From the NCBI GenBank assembly GCA_910587055.1, contig CAJUKY010000004.1, positions 66,802-130,801 on the forward strand: a DNA stretch of 64,000 nt, given 5' to 3'. This document shows, in pieces, positions 51,837-60,362 of this stretch. Position 1 is the stretch's first letter; each line of letters starts with the position of its first letter. The stretch comes from Candidatus Gastranaerophilales bacterium (GTDB lineage: Bacteria > Cyanobacteriota > Vampirovibrionia > Gastranaerophilales > Gastranaerophilaceae). The translations under genes and the position numbers were made by a program. The notes under the pieces are model-generated. The model made no database searches. It was not told where the DNA came from and worked only from the letters and a program-made list of their open reading frames with translations.

Positions 51837-52661
51837 ATGACAGGTTCTGTTATTGTAATTACATCAGGAAAGGGCGGCGTAGGTAAAACTACAACCTCTG
51901 CAAATATAGGAACTGCTCTTGCAAAGGGCGGAAATAAAGTAGTTTTGATTGATACTGATATCGGGCTTCGTAACCTTGATTTATTATTAGGTTTGGAAAA
52001 CCGTATTGTTTATACGATTGTGGATGTTGTTGAAGACAGATGCAAACTTAAGCAGGCTCTTGTAAAAGATAAGAAAAACCCGAATCTCTGCCTTTTAGCC
52101 GCAGCGCAGACAAGGGATAAATCAGCCGTTAATGCTGACCAATTAAAAGAAATCTGTGAAACTTTAAAAGAAGAATTTGACTATATTCTTGTAGATTGTC
52201 CCGCAGGTATTGAACAGGGGTTCCAAAATGCTGTTGCGGGTGCAAATGAAGCAATCGTTGTAACAACTCCCGAAATGTCTGCAATACGTGATGCAGACAG
52301 GATTATCGGTCTTTTAGAATCAAAAGAAGATGTTAAAAGATACAGATTGCTTGTAAACAGAGTTCGTCCGAATTTGATTAAAACAAACGATATGATGAGC
52401 GTTGAAGATGTTGTTGAAATACTTTCAGCGGAATTAATCGGTATTATCCCTGAAGATACCGGTGTTATAACTTCAACCAACAAAGGCGAGCCTATTGTAA
52501 ATGATGAAAAATCTCTTGCAGGTCAGGCATATTTAAATGTTGCAAGAAGAATTCAAGGGGAAGATGTACCCTTCCTTGATATAGATCAGCCGAAAAATAT
52601 TTTTGAAAAAATCAAAAAATTTACTCAAAAGCTTATGTCAAAGAAAGCGAAGGCTGAATAA
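51837..52661 (+). CDS. minD: Septum site-determining protein MinD
   Basis: 274 aa ATPase. Deviant Walker A SGKGGVGKTTTSANIGTALA, Walker B region YILVDCPAGIEQGFQNA, and the C-terminal amphipathic helix IFEKIKKFTQKLMSKKA for membrane binding. ATP-bound MinD recruits MinC and MinE. Its stop overlaps the minE start by one base (TAATG). Confidence 0.97.
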   Translation: MTGSVIVITSGKGGVGKTTTSANIGTALAKGGNKVVLIDTDIGLRNLDLLLGLENRIVYTIVDVVEDRCKLKQALVKDKKNPNLCLLAAAQTRDKSAVNADQLKEICETLKEEFDYILVDCPAGIEQGFQNAVAGANEAIVVTTPEMSAIRDADRIIGLLESKEDVKRYRLLVNRVRPNLIKTNDMMSVEDVVEILSAELIGIIPEDTGVITSTNKGEPIVNDEKSLAGQAYLNVARRIQGEDVPFLDIDQPKNIFEKIKKFTQKLMSKKAKAE

Positions 52662-53281
52662 TGAAAGATATTTTTCATGATTTGTATAATAAAGTCTTAA
52701 GCTTTTTTACATCTCAGGAAGAACAGCAGGACCCTACAAAAGGGGTTGCCGTTAACCGCCTTAAAACCGTGCTTTTGCAGGATAGGGCAGGGTTTTCGGA
52801 ACGTGCTATTCAAATGATGAGAGAAGAACTTGTTTCTGTTGTATCAAAATATATGGAAATTGACGATGAAAATTTTCAATTGCAGATTGATGCACTTGAA
52901 AATAAAACAGTTCTTGCCTTAAGCATTCCGGTTATACGCCCGAAAACAGACGATGAAATCGATGAAACAATAAAAGAACAATCATTGAAAAATCAAAAGA
53001 AAGCCGAGGAAATTGTAAAAGAGCTTGAAAATTTAATCAAAGAAAAAGCTCTTGCACTTGCTGACGGTACGGAAATTGATAATGAATTAATCGAACAGGC
53101 AAGAAAAAATATAGATGATAAAGAGCTTGAAGATGAAATTCAAAAGGAAGAGCCCGAAACTTCTGATTTTGATGAAAACAAAGAAGACAATTTTGAAACC
53201 TCTGAAAAAGCAGAAGAAAACGAGCCTGCAAATGCTCAAAAACACTCATCAAATAAGAAAGAAAAAAAGAAAAAACAATAA
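52661..53281 (+). CDS. minE: MinE with a long acidic C-terminal extension
   Basis: 206 aa. Residues about 1-95 are a normal MinE: RLKTVLLQDRAGFSERAIQM (MinD-stimulating region), EELVSVVSKYMEIDDENFQL and LALSIPVIRPK. Usual MinE ends near there. Here about 110 further residues of charged coiled coil and acidic, then basic, tail follow (LKNQKKAEEIVKELENLI, KKEKKKKQ). Translation is coupled to minD. The start ATG overlaps the minD stop. Confidence 0.9.
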   Translation: MKDIFHDLYNKVLSFFTSQEEQQDPTKGVAVNRLKTVLLQDRAGFSERAIQMMREELVSVVSKYMEIDDENFQLQIDALENKTVLALSIPVIRPKTDDEIDETIKEQSLKNQKKAEEIVKELENLIKEKALALADGTEIDNELIEQARKNIDDKELEDEIQKEEPETSDFDENKEDNFETSEKAEENEPANAQKHSSNKKEKKKKQ

Positions 53282-53359
53282 TTTAAAGCAAGGACTTGAA
53301 AAAACAGGATGTTTTATTTAAGATAACCTTACTTGATAAAAAACTACAAGGAGACAAAA

Positions 53360-53866
53360 ATGCAACTTATACTTAAAAAAGATGTTCAAAATATTGGCGA
53401 AGTTGGCGATATAGTGAATGTTAAAGACGGATATGCAAGAAATTATTTAATTCCGAACAATTTAGCCGAAAAAGCAACGAAAGGTTCTTTGGAAGCAAGA
53501 GAAAGAGATATGGCAAGGATTAAAGCTAAAGCTGAAAAACTTCATCAGGAAGCTCTTGCACTTGCAGAAAAAATTCAAGCTGTTGAAGTTATTGAATTAT
53601 CAGCAAAAGCCGGTGAATCAGGCAAATTATTCGGTACAATTACAACTAAAAAATTAGCCGAAGAATTACTTGCAAAAACAGGTGTTGAAGTAGACAGAAA
53701 AACTATCACGCTTGACAACCCCATCAATAAAATCGGCGATTTTACAATGACTGTAAAATTATCTTCAAAAGTTAAAGCTCAGGTAAAAGTTACCGTAAGC
53801 GCTTCCGAGACAATTAAAGAAGCAATTGTTGAAGAAGAAACGGCAGCTGAAACCGAAGAATATTAA
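53360..53866 (+). CDS. rplI: Ribosomal protein bL9
   Basis: 168 aa. Signature GDIVNVKDGYARNYLIPNNL lies in the N-domain, with a long connecting helix and C-domain GKLFGTITTKKLAEEL. Start chosen at ATG 53360 with AAGGAG eight bases upstream. The C-terminal tail is glutamate-rich. A strong terminator follows. A replication helicase gene is often next to rplI; here it is not. Confidence 0.97.
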   Translation: MQLILKKDVQNIGEVGDIVNVKDGYARNYLIPNNLAEKATKGSLEARERDMARIKAKAEKLHQEALALAEKIQAVEVIELSAKAGESGKLFGTITTKKLAEELLAKTGVEVDRKTITLDNPINKIGDFTMTVKLSSKVKAQVKVTVSASETIKEAIVEEETAAETEEY

Positions 53867-53893
53867 ATCTGATTTCAAAATTAAAATATAATA

Positions 53894-53930
53894 AAAACGC
53901 TCCGAATTATTTTTGGAGCGTTTTTTATTT
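53894..53930 (+). terminator. Terminator after rplI
   Basis: AAAACGCTCC/GGAGCGTTTT with an 11-base loop, then a long T tract. Confidence 0.9.
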
Positions 53931-54239
53931 TTTAATTGCGTTCTTTAGTTGTGTTTTAATTTGCTGCCGGTCCTAAAACAGATGGTTCTAAAACAGATGG
54001 CCGTAAAGACAGGTATTCAAACCGCCTTAAATAAAAAAAGCAAGAACTTTCTGCAATTATAGACAAAAAATTCTTGCATGCTGAATTAAACTAAAACTCT
54101 TTTCCAAGCAAAGTCTTTTAATTTTTGCTGAATTATTAATTAAACCTTCTGCTTTGCTTAATCTACATTTTAACAACTTCAAACTAATTTTGCAAGAACA
54201 CAAAATAAAGAAGACAAAATTAAAATAAAAAACGGTTTT
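53931..54239. other. 309-base gap, no gene; short tandem repeat and stems
   Basis: No ORF with a start and RBS. It holds a tandem CTAAAACAGATGG repeat (about 53973-54002) and long-range stems GCAAGAA/TTCTTGC (about 54041-54078) and AAGCAAAG/CTTTGCTT (about 54107-54160). It could be a structured RNA or degraded sequence. Confidence 0.3.
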
Positions 54240-54647
54240 TTACCTTGCATATTGAGAATATTCTTTTGATTCTTCTTCCCAGTCTTCCCTGTCTACCTTA
54301 AGGGCATGGTTCCAGAATTTTTCAAGCGCGTAATTTTCTCTTTGCTCATTATGCATAATATGCACGATAACATCGCCGTAATCAAGCAGATTCCATCTGT
54401 TTTTAAGGTCGTTTTCATCTCCGTTCGGGATGCGGCCGAATAATTCTTTAACCCTCTCTCTTAAAGATGAAGTTAAGCCTTTAACCTGTGTGGTTGAGCT
54501 TGCGGATGCTATCACAAAATAATCGGATAGTACGCAGACTCCTGCCACATTTAACACAAGAATATCGGATGCTTTTTTATCATCCAGAATTCTTGCTATA
54601 ACACTTGATAATCTTTTACTTGAAACTTCTTTTTCCGCTGTTCCCAT
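54240..54647 (-). CDS. rsfS: Ribosomal silencing factor RsfS
   Basis: 135 aa. Binds uL14 and blocks 30S joining in slow growth. Blocks: DILVLNVAGVCVLSDYFVI, ASASSTTQVKGLTSSLRERV and WNLLDYGDVIVHIMHNEQRE. Follows the RicT-like gene by 18 bases and is probably co-transcribed with it. A nadD gene, the usual neighbour, is absent. Confidence 0.95.
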   Translation of the reverse strand: MGTAEKEVSSKRLSSVIARILDDKKASDILVLNVAGVCVLSDYFVIASASSTTQVKGLTSSLRERVKELFGRIPNGDENDLKNRWNLLDYGDVIVHIMHNEQRENYALEKFWNHALKVDREDWEEESKEYSQYAR

Positions 54648-54665
54648 ATTTTCTATTTTTTCCTT

Positions 54666-55586
54666 TTAAATATTTCCGGTTGAAGAATTTTTATCGTTAT
54701 CCAATGCTTTAATATCGATAGTTTCCCCTTCTTCGGAGTAATTCAGACGGTTATCTTCGCCTTCAATTTCAATATTTACCTCGCCGTCTATCATCTCGAT
54801 ATCTTCTTTTGAATAATCTTTAATTTTGCCGTCTTCAAGTTTTACGCCGATTGTATTTTTCAAGAAATTTAATATTGCCACTTTTCCGATACCATCAGGC
54901 GTCATTACTCCTGAACCTACGGGAGGAAGATGTTTTGCAGCCTCAAGGTAATTCGGGTACTCATAATTTAAACAGCATAATAATCTTCCGCATGAACCTG
55001 TTATTTTCCCCGGGGTCATTGGAATCCCCTGATCTTTTGCAAGTTTTGTATTAACGGATTCAAATTTCTTTAAAAATGAGCAGCAGCAATATGCCTGCCC
55101 GCAAACCCCTATTCCTTGCAGAATACTGGTCTCATCGCGCACGCCTATATGCCTTAAATCAATTCTTACTCTTTTAAATTCCTGTGTTAAATCTTTTAAA
55201 AGTTCCCTAAAATCCACACGTTCGGGAGCTGTATAATAAAATGTAATTTTTTTCTTATCAAAAGTATACCTTGTCTGGATAAGATTCATTGATAAATTTC
55301 TTTTTTCTGCAAGCTCTCTGCATTTATAAAGCGCCTGAATTTCAAGCTTTTTAATCTCTTCAAGTTCCGCCAGATCTCTTTCATTCATAACACGAACAAA
55401 AGGCAGCGGCTCCGGTTTAAATTTATCCCACTGTGCTTGAATTTGAGGATTTACAAGAAAAACTCTATGCGCTTCTTCCCCTTTTTCCGTGCGGACAAGC
55501 ACCATCTGTCCGTGGCACAATTTTACATTATCACTTACTTTTATAGGGAAGAACTGGTTTTTTATAATTCTTACTGCAAAGTTCAA
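54666..55586 (-). CDS. PSP1-domain protein (RicT/YaaT-like)
   Basis: 306 aa. The PSP1 C-terminal domain holds the cysteines known to bind [4Fe-4S] in RicT: GVCGQAYCCCSFLKKF and GSCGRLLCCLNYEYPNYL. RicT works in an RNA-processing complex with RNase Y in Bacillus; outside it the role is unclear. AGGA lies six bases before the ATG. The last 45 residues are acidic. Confidence 0.9.
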   Translation of the reverse strand: MNFAVRIIKNQFFPIKVSDNVKLCHGQMVLVRTEKGEEAHRVFLVNPQIQAQWDKFKPEPLPFVRVMNERDLAELEEIKKLEIQALYKCRELAEKRNLSMNLIQTRYTFDKKKITFYYTAPERVDFRELLKDLTQEFKRVRIDLRHIGVRDETSILQGIGVCGQAYCCCSFLKKFESVNTKLAKDQGIPMTPGKITGSCGRLLCCLNYEYPNYLEAAKHLPPVGSGVMTPDGIGKVAILNFLKNTIGVKLEDGKIKDYSKEDIEMIDGEVNIEIEGEDNRLNYSEEGETIDIKALDNDKNSSTGNI

Positions 55587-55660
55587 TTTTAAATCCTATT
55601 TATTAAAATCCTCTAAAACTATTATACAACAAATTGTTTTTATAATAAAATAAGAAAACA

Positions 55661-58558
55661 ATGAAATGCTCAAATTTAACATTTAAGAAAAACGATGTAG
55701 AAAAACTCCTTTTGAATTTGGATTCTAATCCGTATTCGCAAAAAAATAAGGATTTTAGATATACTTTATCGCTCATATACGAACTTATTGAGGAAGAATT
55801 CCCCGATACTTTTGATACAAAAAACCCGGTCTTAAGGTCAACCGATATTGTCTTTGAAAATAAAGATAACACGGCGGATATTTTTATTACCCCGCCTTAT
55901 AATTTTGATTATTATTTAAAATCAAAAGGTTCCCTTTACAGGCTGAAGGCTGAATACAGAGGTGATAAATACGGATATTCCATTCCTCTTGATTTATTCT
56001 TTGAATATTTTACGGGACTGTCTGAAAATATAGAAATCACCGATGATTTATCCGAAAACTACAAATTTTATTTTTATTTAACAGGTTTTGTGAAAAAAAC
56101 CGTTGAAAAATTAAATTTCATACCGTCTGTTAAATTTAAAAAAGATACATTTTCAATTTTTTGGGAACCGTATTTCAAAAATAAAGATTACTTAAATGCT
56201 TATCTTGAAATTGTTGATAATGAATTTTTAGACAAAGAAACCACAAAAAAATTAATTGAAAGATACTTAAATTACCTTATTTTTAATTTCCTGAGTGTTA
56301 AACATTTTAAATTTAAAGATTTAAAATCCGCTCCTTATTTTGTAAAATCAGCCGTGCATAAAAGAATGCTCAAAGGAAACGATTTAGGGGCCGATATTCA
56401 AACATGGCTTGATGAAATGAGCCTTGGAACTTATGAAATCGTTCCTGTCTTTAATATCGAAAAAATTGAAGATATTAAAGATGATGACAGATTTTTAATG
56501 AAAATATTCGCTAAAAACAAAAAAACAGGCGAAGTATTTGACCTTGAAGATTTAAACGATGCCGATAAAACCATAATTGAAAAACAGATAAACTGGGCTG
56601 TAAAATATATTGAAGATCTCGAAGATACTACATTAGAACTTGATTTATCAGGCGTTTATAAAATGATTACGCAGATTACTTATTATCTTGCGCAGGCCGA
56701 TATGGAAGTAAATCTTCCAAAAGGCATGGATAATATCATAATTCCGCGCGCTTCGATAAATGCAAGGGTTAAACAAAAGAGAATTAAAGACCTTGAAGAC
56801 ATTATGAATATGTCAAATACTTCTACAATTTCACTTGATGAAATTATGGATTTTTCAATCGAGGTGGCGCTTGGCGACGGTGAAAAAATTTCTGCGGAAG
56901 AATTCCAGAAGCTTACAAAAGATACAAACGGACTTATTCAATACAAAGATAAATACATTTTAATCGATAAGGAAGAAACCGAAAAACTTCTTGAAAGATT
57001 GAAGAAAAAACCTGATTTTGTAATGAATAAAATGGAACTTTTGCACCACAGCTTATCAGGCAAAATTGATGAATATGATTTTGATTATGACGAAGCTTTT
57101 GCAAAAGTGATAAGCAGCTTTACAAAGGTTGAAGATATTGAGCTTCCGAAAGATTTAAGCGGAATATTAAGACCTTATCAGGAAATCGGTTTCAGATGGC
57201 TTTATACCAATGTTAATAAAGGCTTTGGCTGCTGTATAGCAGACGATATGGGTCTTGGTAAAACGGTTCAGGTTATAAGTTTAATCCTGAAATTAAAGGA
57301 AGAAAATAAACTCAAAAAACCCGTAGTTGTTGTATGTCCTACAACTCTGCTCGGCAACTGGGAAAGAGAATTTGAAAACTTTGCACCGAAGTTAAACGTC
57401 TATACATACCATGGTTTTAACCGCGAATTCTCACTCGATTGTGATGTTATTTTAACCACCTATGCAATTTTAAGAATTGATATTGAAGAATTTAAAAAAC
57501 ATAGCTGGGATCTTGTTGTAATTGATGAAGCGCAGAATATTAAAAACCCTGGTACATCACAGACTCAGGCTGTTAAATCAATTAAAGCGGATATGAAAAT
57601 AGCAATGACGGGTACTCCTGTTGAAAACAGATTGTCTGAACTTTGGAGCATATTTGATTTCATAAATAAGGGCTATCTCGGCTCTATTAATGATTTTGGC
57701 AAAAATTATTCCGTTCCGATTGAAAGATTTAAAGAAACCCAGAGAGCGGAAAAACTTAAAAAAGCAATTTCACCGTTTATGCTGAGGCGCTTAAAAACAG
57801 ATAAAATGATTATTTCAGACCTTCCTGAAAAAGTTGTGCTGGATGAATTCTGCTACCTTACAAAACCGCAGGCAGCTTTATATGAAAGGGTGCTTAATCA
57901 ATCAATGCAGGAAGTGCAGTCTGCAGGAAGCGGTATTAACAGGCGCGGTGCTATCTTTAAACTGATAACCTCATTAAAACAGGTATGCAACCATCCGTAT
58001 CATTATTTAAAACATGGCGATATGAGCAGAGGCGCTTCAGGCAAAACCGAAAAATTAATGTCAATTTTAACGAACATTCTGGATAATGATGAAAAGGTGC
58101 TTATTTTTACCCAGTATAAAGAAATGGGCGCCATTTTAGAAAAAATTATAGCAGATGAATTTGATACAAATCCTCTGTTTTTCCATGGTTCATTAAACGT
58201 TAAAGCAAGAGAAGAGATGATAAAAAGCTTCTCTGAAGAAATTCAAAATAAAATTATGATTTTATCTCTTAAAGCAGGTGGTTTGGGGCTGAACCTGACT
58301 TCCGCAAGCAACGTTATTCATTATGATTTATGGTGGAATCCTGCGGTTGAAGACCAGGCAACAGACAGAACCTACCGTATCGGGCAGGATAAAAACGTTA
58401 TGGTGCACAGGTTTATAACCCTATCCACCTTTGAAGAAAAAATTGATAAAATTATAAAAGATAAACGTGAACTGGCAGATGCCGCCGTATTTACAGGAGA
58501 AAAAGTAATCACTGAACTTTCAGATGATGAAATTTATGAAATCTTCTCTCTTGCGTAA
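55661..58558 (+). CDS. SNF2-family DEAD/H-box ATPase
   Basis: 965 aa. N-terminal half (about 1-480) is an unassigned region with no SWIM zinc motif. The motor has Walker A CIADDMGLGKTVQVISLI, VVCPTTLLGNWEREF, DEAQ box VVIDEAQNIKNPGTSQTQ, MTGTPVENRLSELW and the helicase C part LSLKAGGLGLNLTSASNVIH with DRTYRIGQ. SNF2 ATPases move DNA or remodel protein-DNA complexes, such as RapA with RNA polymerase. TATAAT lies eight bases from a leaderless position. Single gene. Confidence 0.93.
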   Translation: MKCSNLTFKKNDVEKLLLNLDSNPYSQKNKDFRYTLSLIYELIEEEFPDTFDTKNPVLRSTDIVFENKDNTADIFITPPYNFDYYLKSKGSLYRLKAEYRGDKYGYSIPLDLFFEYFTGLSENIEITDDLSENYKFYFYLTGFVKKTVEKLNFIPSVKFKKDTFSIFWEPYFKNKDYLNAYLEIVDNEFLDKETTKKLIERYLNYLIFNFLSVKHFKFKDLKSAPYFVKSAVHKRMLKGNDLGADIQTWLDEMSLGTYEIVPVFNIEKIEDIKDDDRFLMKIFAKNKKTGEVFDLEDLNDADKTIIEKQINWAVKYIEDLEDTTLELDLSGVYKMITQITYYLAQADMEVNLPKGMDNIIIPRASINARVKQKRIKDLEDIMNMSNTSTISLDEIMDFSIEVALGDGEKISAEEFQKLTKDTNGLIQYKDKYILIDKEETEKLLERLKKKPDFVMNKMELLHHSLSGKIDEYDFDYDEAFAKVISSFTKVEDIELPKDLSGILRPYQEIGFRWLYTNVNKGFGCCIADDMGLGKTVQVISLILKLKEENKLKKPVVVVCPTTLLGNWEREFENFAPKLNVYTYHGFNREFSLDCDVILTTYAILRIDIEEFKKHSWDLVVIDEAQNIKNPGTSQTQAVKSIKADMKIAMTGTPVENRLSELWSIFDFINKGYLGSINDFGKNYSVPIERFKETQRAEKLKKAISPFMLRRLKTDKMIISDLPEKVVLDEFCYLTKPQAALYERVLNQSMQEVQSAGSGINRRGAIFKLITSLKQVCNHPYHYLKHGDMSRGASGKTEKLMSILTNILDNDEKVLIFTQYKEMGAILEKIIADEFDTNPLFFHGSLNVKAREEMIKSFSEEIQNKIMILSLKAGGLGLNLTSASNVIHYDLWWNPAVEDQATDRTYRIGQDKNVMVHRFITLSTFEEKIDKIIKDKRELADAAVFTGEKVITELSDDEIYEIFSLA

Positions 58559-58573
58559 ATATTGTATCAATAT

Positions 58574-58795
58574 TTATTTTAAAAGCATATACGGCTCAAT
58601 TTTGAGTGCTTCTGATAACATGCAAAGCACAGCCATACTTGGAGAACTTGCATCCTTTTCAAGCATTTTGATATAGCGTTCGCTCACATCAGCTTGAATA
58701 CTAAGCTCGTATTGAGTCAGTTTTTTCAGCTTTCTATAGTGCTTTATATTTTTGCCTAAATTTAATCTTAGTTTTTCTTCTGCAACGCTTGCCAT
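58574..58795 (-). CDS. Small XRE-family regulator
   Basis: 73 aa from ATG 58795; an upstream in-frame extension adds a hydrophobic stretch without an RBS and is rejected. HTH: LGKNIKHYRKLKKLTQYELS, recognition helix SERYIKMLEKDASSP, ending SEALKIEPYMLLK. It is a paralogue of the regulator at 14607. Convergent with the SNF2 gene. Confidence 0.82.
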   Translation of the reverse strand: MASVAEEKLRLNLGKNIKHYRKLKKLTQYELSIQADVSERYIKMLEKDASSPSMAVLCMLSEALKIEPYMLLK

Positions 58796-58880
58796 AAAGC
58801 CAATACTAAAATAAAAAATAAACAAACAATTCATATAAAAGGTTTAAATAATAAAGACTTTTCAAATAAACTCTATAAAA

Positions 58881-58909
58881 TTGCGCGGCGGGTGTTTTTT
58901 TCCTATAAT
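58881..58909 (+). promoter_or_regulatory. Leaderless promoter of the activase-like pair
   Basis: TTGCGC at 58881-58886, 17 bases, TATAAT at 58904-58909. +1 falls at about the ATG of 58917. Confidence 0.6.
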
Positions 58910-58916
58910 TTCTAGT

Positions 58917-59648
58917 ATGAAAAATATTATCGGTTTCTGGGGATACCCTGAACCCTCTTTAATTGAAAAATATAAAACCTTATACCCCGATGCGCAATGG
59001 GTGGATTTGGATATTGATTTTAATTACCCTAAAATCAGCATTCTGCCTGAAAATTACTGTTCCATTATAAAAAATATTTTTAATAATGCTTTTTATTTGA
59101 AAGACAGTCTTATTGTAATTCTGGCGCCTGTGGGTAAAGATAAATGCGATTCAGCCTTTTTTGCGGTTCAAATTTTAAAAGAAGCAGGTTTTAATGTTGA
59201 AGTTTCATATTTTGAAGATACTATGCCCTTTGATAAGCTGTCTGAAACACCAGTCAGCAAAAGCAATTTACCTTTGAGAGAAAAAATTGAAAAAATAACC
59301 GCCAATATTATTGAACAAAAAGATTATTCTTATCTGCCTGAATGTAAGGCACAATTTGGCTTTTGGGGAGTTCCCCCGAATGATTTAAGCATTCTTGAAA
59401 TTTTCCCTGATAATACGCACGTTTTTGGGTGGACGCGCTGTGTGGAAGCAAAAAATCCTGCAAATATTGAACTTGAAATGTTTGTAGAATATGATTTACC
59501 GACGGTCTTTTTTGCGCAGACTTTTTGTGCCAAAAATCAGCTTGCAAAGTATCTTGCAAATAAGTATAACGGGCTTTATATAGATATAGACGGCCACCCG
59601 ACAAATTCAATCAAAGCAAAAATCGAAGCCTTTTTGAGGTTGAGATAA
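58917..59648 (+). CDS. Uncharacterised two-repeat protein of the activase-like operon
   Basis: 243 aa from the leaderless ATG; the longer ORF crosses the promoter. Two similar halves: IIGFWGYPEPSLIEKYKTLY at the start and AQFGFWGVPPNDLSILEIFP at about residue 145. The first half looks like a small Rossmann-like domain. No known family. It overlaps the next gene by one base (TAATG), so its product probably works with the BadF-type ATPase, perhaps as its client or electron partner. Confidence 0.6.
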   Translation: MKNIIGFWGYPEPSLIEKYKTLYPDAQWVDLDIDFNYPKISILPENYCSIIKNIFNNAFYLKDSLIVILAPVGKDKCDSAFFAVQILKEAGFNVEVSYFEDTMPFDKLSETPVSKSNLPLREKIEKITANIIEQKDYSYLPECKAQFGFWGVPPNDLSILEIFPDNTHVFGWTRCVEAKNPANIELEMFVEYDLPTVFFAQTFCAKNQLAKYLANKYNGLYIDIDGHPTNSIKAKIEAFLRLR

Positions 59649-60322
59649 TGAAAAAATATTTTTTGGATGCAGGAACAACATGGAGCAAAATTTTAACCGT
59701 TGAAAACGGTGTAAAAACTTATGAAGTTCTGCCTACCGCTCAATTAAAAAGTCTTGATATTCAATTTGAAGCAGCAACAGGCCATTCAAGCACTTTTACA
59801 AACGTTAAACATTATGAAAACGAAGTGGTGGCGCTTGCATACGGTGCCAAAGAACAATTGAACCATGGAAATATCGTTCTTGATTTAGGTTCCCGAGATA
59901 TCAAATGGGTAAAATTTAAGGACGGCAAATTTTCCGATATGGATTGGAACACAAACTGTGCAAGTGCAACGGGTGCAACAATTGAGATGCTTTTAAAGTT
60001 TTATAATGTTGATATTAAAGAGCTCAAGCCCTCCGATGAAAAATATGCCGTCACCTGCGGTATATTCGGCTTAGAAAAAATTATGGATGATGTTGCAAAA
60101 GGTGTGCCTCCAAAAATTGCAATCTCAAAATTTATAAAAGGGATAGCCTTTAACGCGTGGAATTTTACAAGAAACCCTGATAAATTATGCATATCAGGCG
60201 GCTTTTGTGAAAATGAATGTTTTATAAAATCCCTTTCAGGGTATTGCGAGGTTATTCCGCTCGGCCGATTTGTGCTTACAGACGGGCTTTATAATGATTA
60301 TTCATGGTATCCCGGCGATTAA
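59648..60322 (+). CDS. BadF/BadG/BcrA/BcrD-type ATPase (2-hydroxyacyl-CoA dehydratase activase-like)
   Basis: 224 aa, ASKHA fold. Blocks: FLDAGTTWSKIL (phosphate 1), GNIVLDLGSRDIKWVKF (phosphate 2), WNTNCASATGATIEMLLKF, the CGIFGLEKIMDDVAKGVP segment and SGGFCENECF (adenosine). Activases hold a [4Fe-4S] cluster between two subunits and use ATP to inject electrons into dehydratases. Cysteines in the matching positions are present. No dehydratase genes adjoin it, only the 58917 protein. Confidence 0.78.
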   Translation: MKKYFLDAGTTWSKILTVENGVKTYEVLPTAQLKSLDIQFEAATGHSSTFTNVKHYENEVVALAYGAKEQLNHGNIVLDLGSRDIKWVKFKDGKFSDMDWNTNCASATGATIEMLLKFYNVDIKELKPSDEKYAVTCGIFGLEKIMDDVAKGVPPKIAISKFIKGIAFNAWNFTRNPDKLCISGGFCENECFIKSLSGYCEVIPLGRFVLTDGLYNDYSWYPGD

Positions 60323-60362
60323 ATCTAAACTGCCTGAATGTCAGGTAAATACTGCAAAAAGG

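Noticed and set aside
53960..54022. Short peptide with repeated KTDG (GPKTDGSKTDGRKDR...)
   Set aside because: No start codon or RBS and too short; treated as repeat DNA.
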